From NCBI RefSeq assembly GCF_000308635.1, contig NZ_BAGD01000134.1, positions 1-60,575 of the forward strand: DNA of 60,575 nucleotides, given 5' to 3'. This document shows, one piece after another, positions 58,012 through 60,575 of this stretch. Origin of the DNA: Nocardia otitidiscaviarum NBRC 14405 (lineage in GTDB: Bacteria > Actinomycetota > Actinomycetes > Mycobacteriales > Mycobacteriaceae). The stretch's first letter is position 1; the number at the start of each line of letters is the position of its first letter. The translations under genes and the position numbers were made by a program. The notes beneath the pieces were generated by a model that did no database searches, had not been told where the DNA came from, and saw only the letters and a program-made list of their open reading frames with translations.

Positions 58012-59112
58012 CTAGTCCGCGTCGATGATGAACGCCTCCAGCTGCGCGCGGGCGACATCGTCGGCCAGCTGCTGCGGCGGAGACTTCATCAGGTAGGCCG
58101 AGGCCGGGATGACCGGTCCGCCGATGCCGCGGTCCTTGGCGATCTTGGCGGCCCGCACGGCGTCGATGATGATGCCCGCCGAGTTCGGCGAATCCCACAC
58201 CTCGAGCTTGTACTCCAGGTTCAGCGGCACGTCACCGAAGGCGCGACCCTCCAGGCGCACGTACGCCCACTTGCGGTCGTCCAGCCAGCCCACGTGATCC
58301 GACGGGCCGATGTGCACGTCGTTGGCGCCCATCTCCTTCTTCAGGTTGCTGGTGACAGCCTGGGTCTTGGAGATCTTCTTGGACTCCAGGCGCTCGCGCT
58401 CGAGCATGTTCTTGAAGTCCATGTTGCCGCCGACGTTCAGCTGCATGGTGCGGTCGAGCTGCACGCCGCGGTCCTCGAACAGCTTGGCCATCACGCGGTG
58501 CGTGATGGTCGCGCCGACCTGCGACTTGATGTCGTCGCCGACGATCGGGACGCCCGCGTCGGTGAACTTCTGCGCCCACACCGGATCGGAGGCGATGAAG
58601 ACCGGCAGCGCGTTGACGAAGGCCACGTTCGCGTCGATGGCGCACTGCGCGTAGAACTTGTCGGCTTCCTCGGAGCCCACCGGCAGGTAGGACACCAGCA
58701 CGTCGACCTCGGCGTCCTTCAGGGCCTTGACGACGTCGACCGGATCGGCCTCGGAGAGCTCGATGGTCTGGGCGTAGTACTTGCCGATGCCGTCCAGGGT
58801 CGGGCCGCGCTGCACGGAGACACCGGTCGGCGGCACATCGGAGATCTTGATGGTGTTGTTCTCGCTCGCGAAGATCGCGTCGGACAGGTCGAAGCCGACC
58901 TTCTTGGCGTCGACGTCGAACGCGGCGACGAACTTCACGTCGCGGATGTGATAGGGGCCGAACTTGACGTGCATGAGACCCGGAACGGTCGACGACTCGT
59001 CCGCGTCCTTGTAGTACTGCACACCCTGCACCAGGGAGGACGCACAGTTGCCCACACCTACGATGGCCACGCGAACTTCGGTGGCGCCCCCAGCCGTATT
59101 GATGTCAGTCAT
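58012..59112 (-). CDS. ino1: Inositol-3-phosphate synthase
   Basis: This 366-residue enzyme converts glucose-6-phosphate to inositol-3-phosphate with NAD. It supplies inositol for phosphatidylinositol, PIMs, LAM and mycothiol in actinobacteria. The N-terminal NAD loop is VRVAIVGVGNCASSLVQG. The typical core includes NVGGNMDFKNMLERERLESKK and SKTQAVTSNLKKEM, with the C-terminal segment DSPNSAGIIIDAVRAAK. The length agrees with the mycobacterial protein (367). The ATG at 59112 lies inside the end of the PadR gene, overlapping it by eight bases, matching Rv0046c/Rv0047c order in M. tuberculosis. Confidence 0.97.
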   Translation of the reverse strand: MTDINTAGGATEVRVAIVGVGNCASSLVQGVQYYKDADESSTVPGLMHVKFGPYHIRDVKFVAAFDVDAKKVGFDLSDAIFASENNTIKISDVPPTGVSVQRGPTLDGIGKYYAQTIELSEADPVDVVKALKDAEVDVLVSYLPVGSEEADKFYAQCAIDANVAFVNALPVFIASDPVWAQKFTDAGVPIVGDDIKSQVGATITHRVMAKLFEDRGVQLDRTMQLNVGGNMDFKNMLERERLESKKISKTQAVTSNLKKEMGANDVHIGPSDHVGWLDDRKWAYVRLEGRAFGDVPLNLEYKLEVWDSPNSAGIIIDAVRAAKIAKDRGIGGPVIPASAYLMKSPPQQLADDVARAQLEAFIIDAD

Positions 59113-59662
59113 GGCCGATATTTCCCTCTTTCTGTGGTGCCGCCTTGGTCGATTGCTCCGCGGCGATCAACTCGTTGAGCCAGCGCACTTCGCGCTCGCT
59201 TGATTCGAGACCGAGTTGATGGAGCTGGCGGGTATAGCGGTCGAGCTGCCCACTGGCACGCTTGATCGCCTCCCGCAGTCCCTCTCGGCGCTCCTCGACT
59301 TGCCTGCGCCGCCCCTCCAGAATTCGCATTCTCGCTTCCGCGGGAGTGCGGCTGAAGAAGGCGAGATGAACGCCGAAGCCGTCGTCGGTGTAGTTCTGCG
59401 GACCGGTATCGGCCAGCAGTTCGCTGAACCGCTCCCGGCCGGTCTCGGTCAGGTTGTAAACCCTGCGGGCCCGTCGCGTGGCGAGCCCCTGGGGACTCTG
59501 CTCCGCGATGAGACCGTCGGCCTGCATACGCCGCAGGGTCGGATACAGCGACCCGTAGGAGAAGGCCCGGAACGGACCCAGCAGACCGGTCAATCGCTTG
59601 CGCAGCTCGTAGCCGTGCATGGGCGATTCGAGGAGCAGCCCGAGGATTGCCAACTCGAGCAC
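59105..59662 (-). CDS. PadR family transcriptional regulator
   Basis: This 185-residue regulator has the PadR winged helix, LELAILGLLLESPMHGYELR at the N-terminus and GSLYPTLRRMQADGLI in the recognition region. A longer C-terminal helical dimerisation domain includes ARMRILEGRRRQVEERREGL. It starts at a GTG at 59662 and overlaps ino1 by eight bases. The same gene order occurs in M. tuberculosis, where the homolog precedes ino1, so regulation of inositol synthesis is a reasonable inference. Confidence 0.9.
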   Translation of the reverse strand: MLELAILGLLLESPMHGYELRKRLTGLLGPFRAFSYGSLYPTLRRMQADGLIAEQSPQGLATRRARRVYNLTETGRERFSELLADTGPQNYTDDGFGVHLAFFSRTPAEARMRILEGRRRQVEERREGLREAIKRASGQLDRYTRQLHQLGLESSEREVRWLNELIAAEQSTKAAPQKEGNIGHD

Positions 59663-59836
59663 CGGGCCTCACCCCCTCCTGACTGTTCTCTTCAGACCTA
59701 ACCGATGGATGCGATTCCAAACTATATCGCACCGATACATCCAACGTGCCGAAGAATCCGCCGGAGCGGAGCGGAGGCAATTCAGCACAGTGGGGAGAGT
59801 CTCAGATCGGCCCGGCGGGGTGTGGGTTGGAGCAAG

Positions 59837-59842
59837 TACTCT
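59837..59842 (+). promoter_or_regulatory. Probable -10 element of a leaderless mRNA
   Basis: TACTCT fits TANNNT and ends six bases before the GTG at 59849, with no ribosome site visible. This spacing places the transcription start at or next to the GTG. Confidence 0.5.
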
Positions 59843-59848
59843 GGTGCC

Positions 59849-60262
59849 GTGCGAATACAGCGGCAGGTAGTGGACTATGCGCTCCGGCGCCGGTCGCTGC
59901 TGGCCGACGTCTACGCGGGGCGCGTCGGTGTCGCCGAAGTGTGTGATGCGAATCCGTACCTGTTGCGTGCGGCGAAGTTTCACGGGCGCGGGAGCGAGGT
60001 CACATGCCCGATCTGCCGGAAAGAGCAGCTCACTCTCGTATCGTGGGTGTTCGGCGACGGGCTGGGGCCGGTCGCGGGTTCGGCCCGCACCCCGGAGGAA
60101 CTGGTCCGGATGGCCGAGAGCCGCGAGGAATTCTCGGTGCACGTCGTCGAGGTGTGCCGGACGTGCAGCTGGAATCACCTGGTGCAGTCCTATGTGCTGG
60201 GCAACGCCCCGACACCGGCCCGCCGCCGCCGTGCGGGAACCCGCCGGACCGCCGCCGAATGA
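59849..60262 (+). CDS. DUF5318 family small zinc-ribbon-like protein
   Basis: This 137-residue protein starts RIQRQVVDYALRRRSLLADV and is conserved in Mycobacteriales immediately next to ponA1 (Rv0049 in M. tuberculosis). Two CxxC pairs, CPIC and CRTC, probably bind zinc. The Arg-rich C-terminus (ARRRRAGTRR) is compatible with membrane or nucleic-acid contact. The start is GTG 59849, apparently leaderless. The gene lies 125 bases before the proline-rich gene, and the synteny suggests a role tied to cell-wall synthesis; the function is unknown. Confidence 0.85.
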   Translation: MRIQRQVVDYALRRRSLLADVYAGRVGVAEVCDANPYLLRAAKFHGRGSEVTCPICRKEQLTLVSWVFGDGLGPVAGSARTPEELVRMAESREEFSVHVVEVCRTCSWNHLVQSYVLGNAPTPARRRRAGTRRTAAE

Positions 60263-60386
60263 AAGGCCACACCGACCGCTGAAACGCGGAGCCCGTGTGT
60301 ACCGAGGTCTTTGAGGGACATTCGAGTGCCCCGCGGGCATACCGCCCGAGCTACCCCAATTAGTCGAGTTATTGGAGATTCAGGCT

Positions 60387-60575
60387 GTGAATTCGCCCTA
60401 TGACGACGGACCGCCCCGCGGCCGCCCCCAGCGTGGCGGTTCCGCTCCCGGCCCGGGCGGCTACCCGCCGCCCCGGCCCGCGGGACCCCCGCCGGGTGCG
60501 CGTCCGCCGGGCGCCGGTCGTCCGGGGCCGGGCGCCGATCCGACTCGACGGGCGCCGCAGCCGGGTCCCGGCGGT
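60387..60575 (+). CDS. Proline-rich N-terminus of a probable class A PBP (PonA1-like), 3' truncated
   Basis: Sixty-three codons from GTG 60387 run to the window end and encode a Pro/Gly/Arg-rich stretch (MNSPYDDGPPRGRPQRGGSA, then PPPRPAGPPPGARPPG) without a membrane helix yet. The GGAG at 60374 lies nine bases upstream. In Mycobacterium and Nocardia, PonA1-type PBPs have exactly this kind of cytoplasmic proline-rich head and follow the DUF5318 gene. The identity rests on that synteny, because no catalytic domain is visible here. Confidence 0.6.
   Translation, partial: MNSPYDDGPPRGRPQRGGSAPGPGGYPPPRPAGPPPGARPPGAGRPGPGADPTRRAPQPGPGG

Overview
The window is high-GC actinobacterial DNA, most likely from Nocardia or a close relative in the Mycobacteriales. 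The reasons are frequent GTG starts, many ATGA/GTGA gene overlaps, several F420-type LLM oxidoreductases, a glucosylglycerate hydrolase almost colinear with the mycobacterial enzyme, an LpqY/SugA/SugB sugar importer, and the block PadR regulator - ino1 / DUF5318 gene / start of a proline-rich protein where M. tuberculosis has ponA1. leuS is also present. In M. tuberculosis leuS and this block lie close together near oriC; here about 44 kb of other genes separates them.

Layout. 0-8.7 kb: end of an exported protein, a bidirectional terminator, a DrrAB-type exporter with an EXLDI protein, then a tight operon of a ThDP enzyme, a SRPBCC protein, a KAS III-like enzyme and a PLP aminotransferase (a candidate small biosynthetic cluster), facing a bile-acid/sodium-symporter-like gene. 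8.7-17 kb: His-rich metal-binding protein, cupin, GNAT, SdpI-like protein, leuS, AraC regulator divergent from a peroxiredoxin-like gene, polysaccharide deacetylase lipoprotein, SDR. 17-25.3 kb: glucosylglycerate hydrolase, GH25 lysozyme, PhoX phosphatase, and an amino-acid ABC importer whose two genes are separated by a 78-bp tandem repeat with MIRU-like architecture. 25.4-34 kb: P1B-4 metal ATPase, orphan SugC-type ATPase, HxlR regulator/thiolase, large LuxR (LAL) regulator. 34-38.3 kb: oxidoreductase, ECF41 sigma factor, small protein and orphan cytochrome b (qcrB paralog); the first and last share a TGTCAGG upstream element. 38.4-42.9 kb: an eroded accessory zone with a frameshifted gene, a three-gene LLM/hydrolase/HxlR operon, LysR and MFS remnants, and tRNA-Lys(CTT). 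42.9-51 kb: membrane and CHAP proteins, menC, NmrA-like protein, DUF6745 gene, and a DUF2786/metallohydrolase pair. 51-60.6 kb: LpqY-SugA-SugB, class A PBP, two tandem GyrI-like proteins, ino1-PadR, DUF5318, and the start of a proline-rich protein.

How genes work together. The sugar importer at 51-54.5 kb has no ATPase of its own, and the orphan SugC-like ATPase at 27.6 kb is a plausible partner. The ECF41 factor probably drives its neighbours. PBP, lysozyme, deacetylase and CHAP genes point to cell-wall metabolism. No stretch longer than 300 bases lacks a gene; the largest gaps (16062-16349, 17058-17307, 38232-38476, 41392-41642, 45567-45842) hold only promoters or the short repeats listed. 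No rRNA, CRISPR array, IS transposase or integrase was seen.
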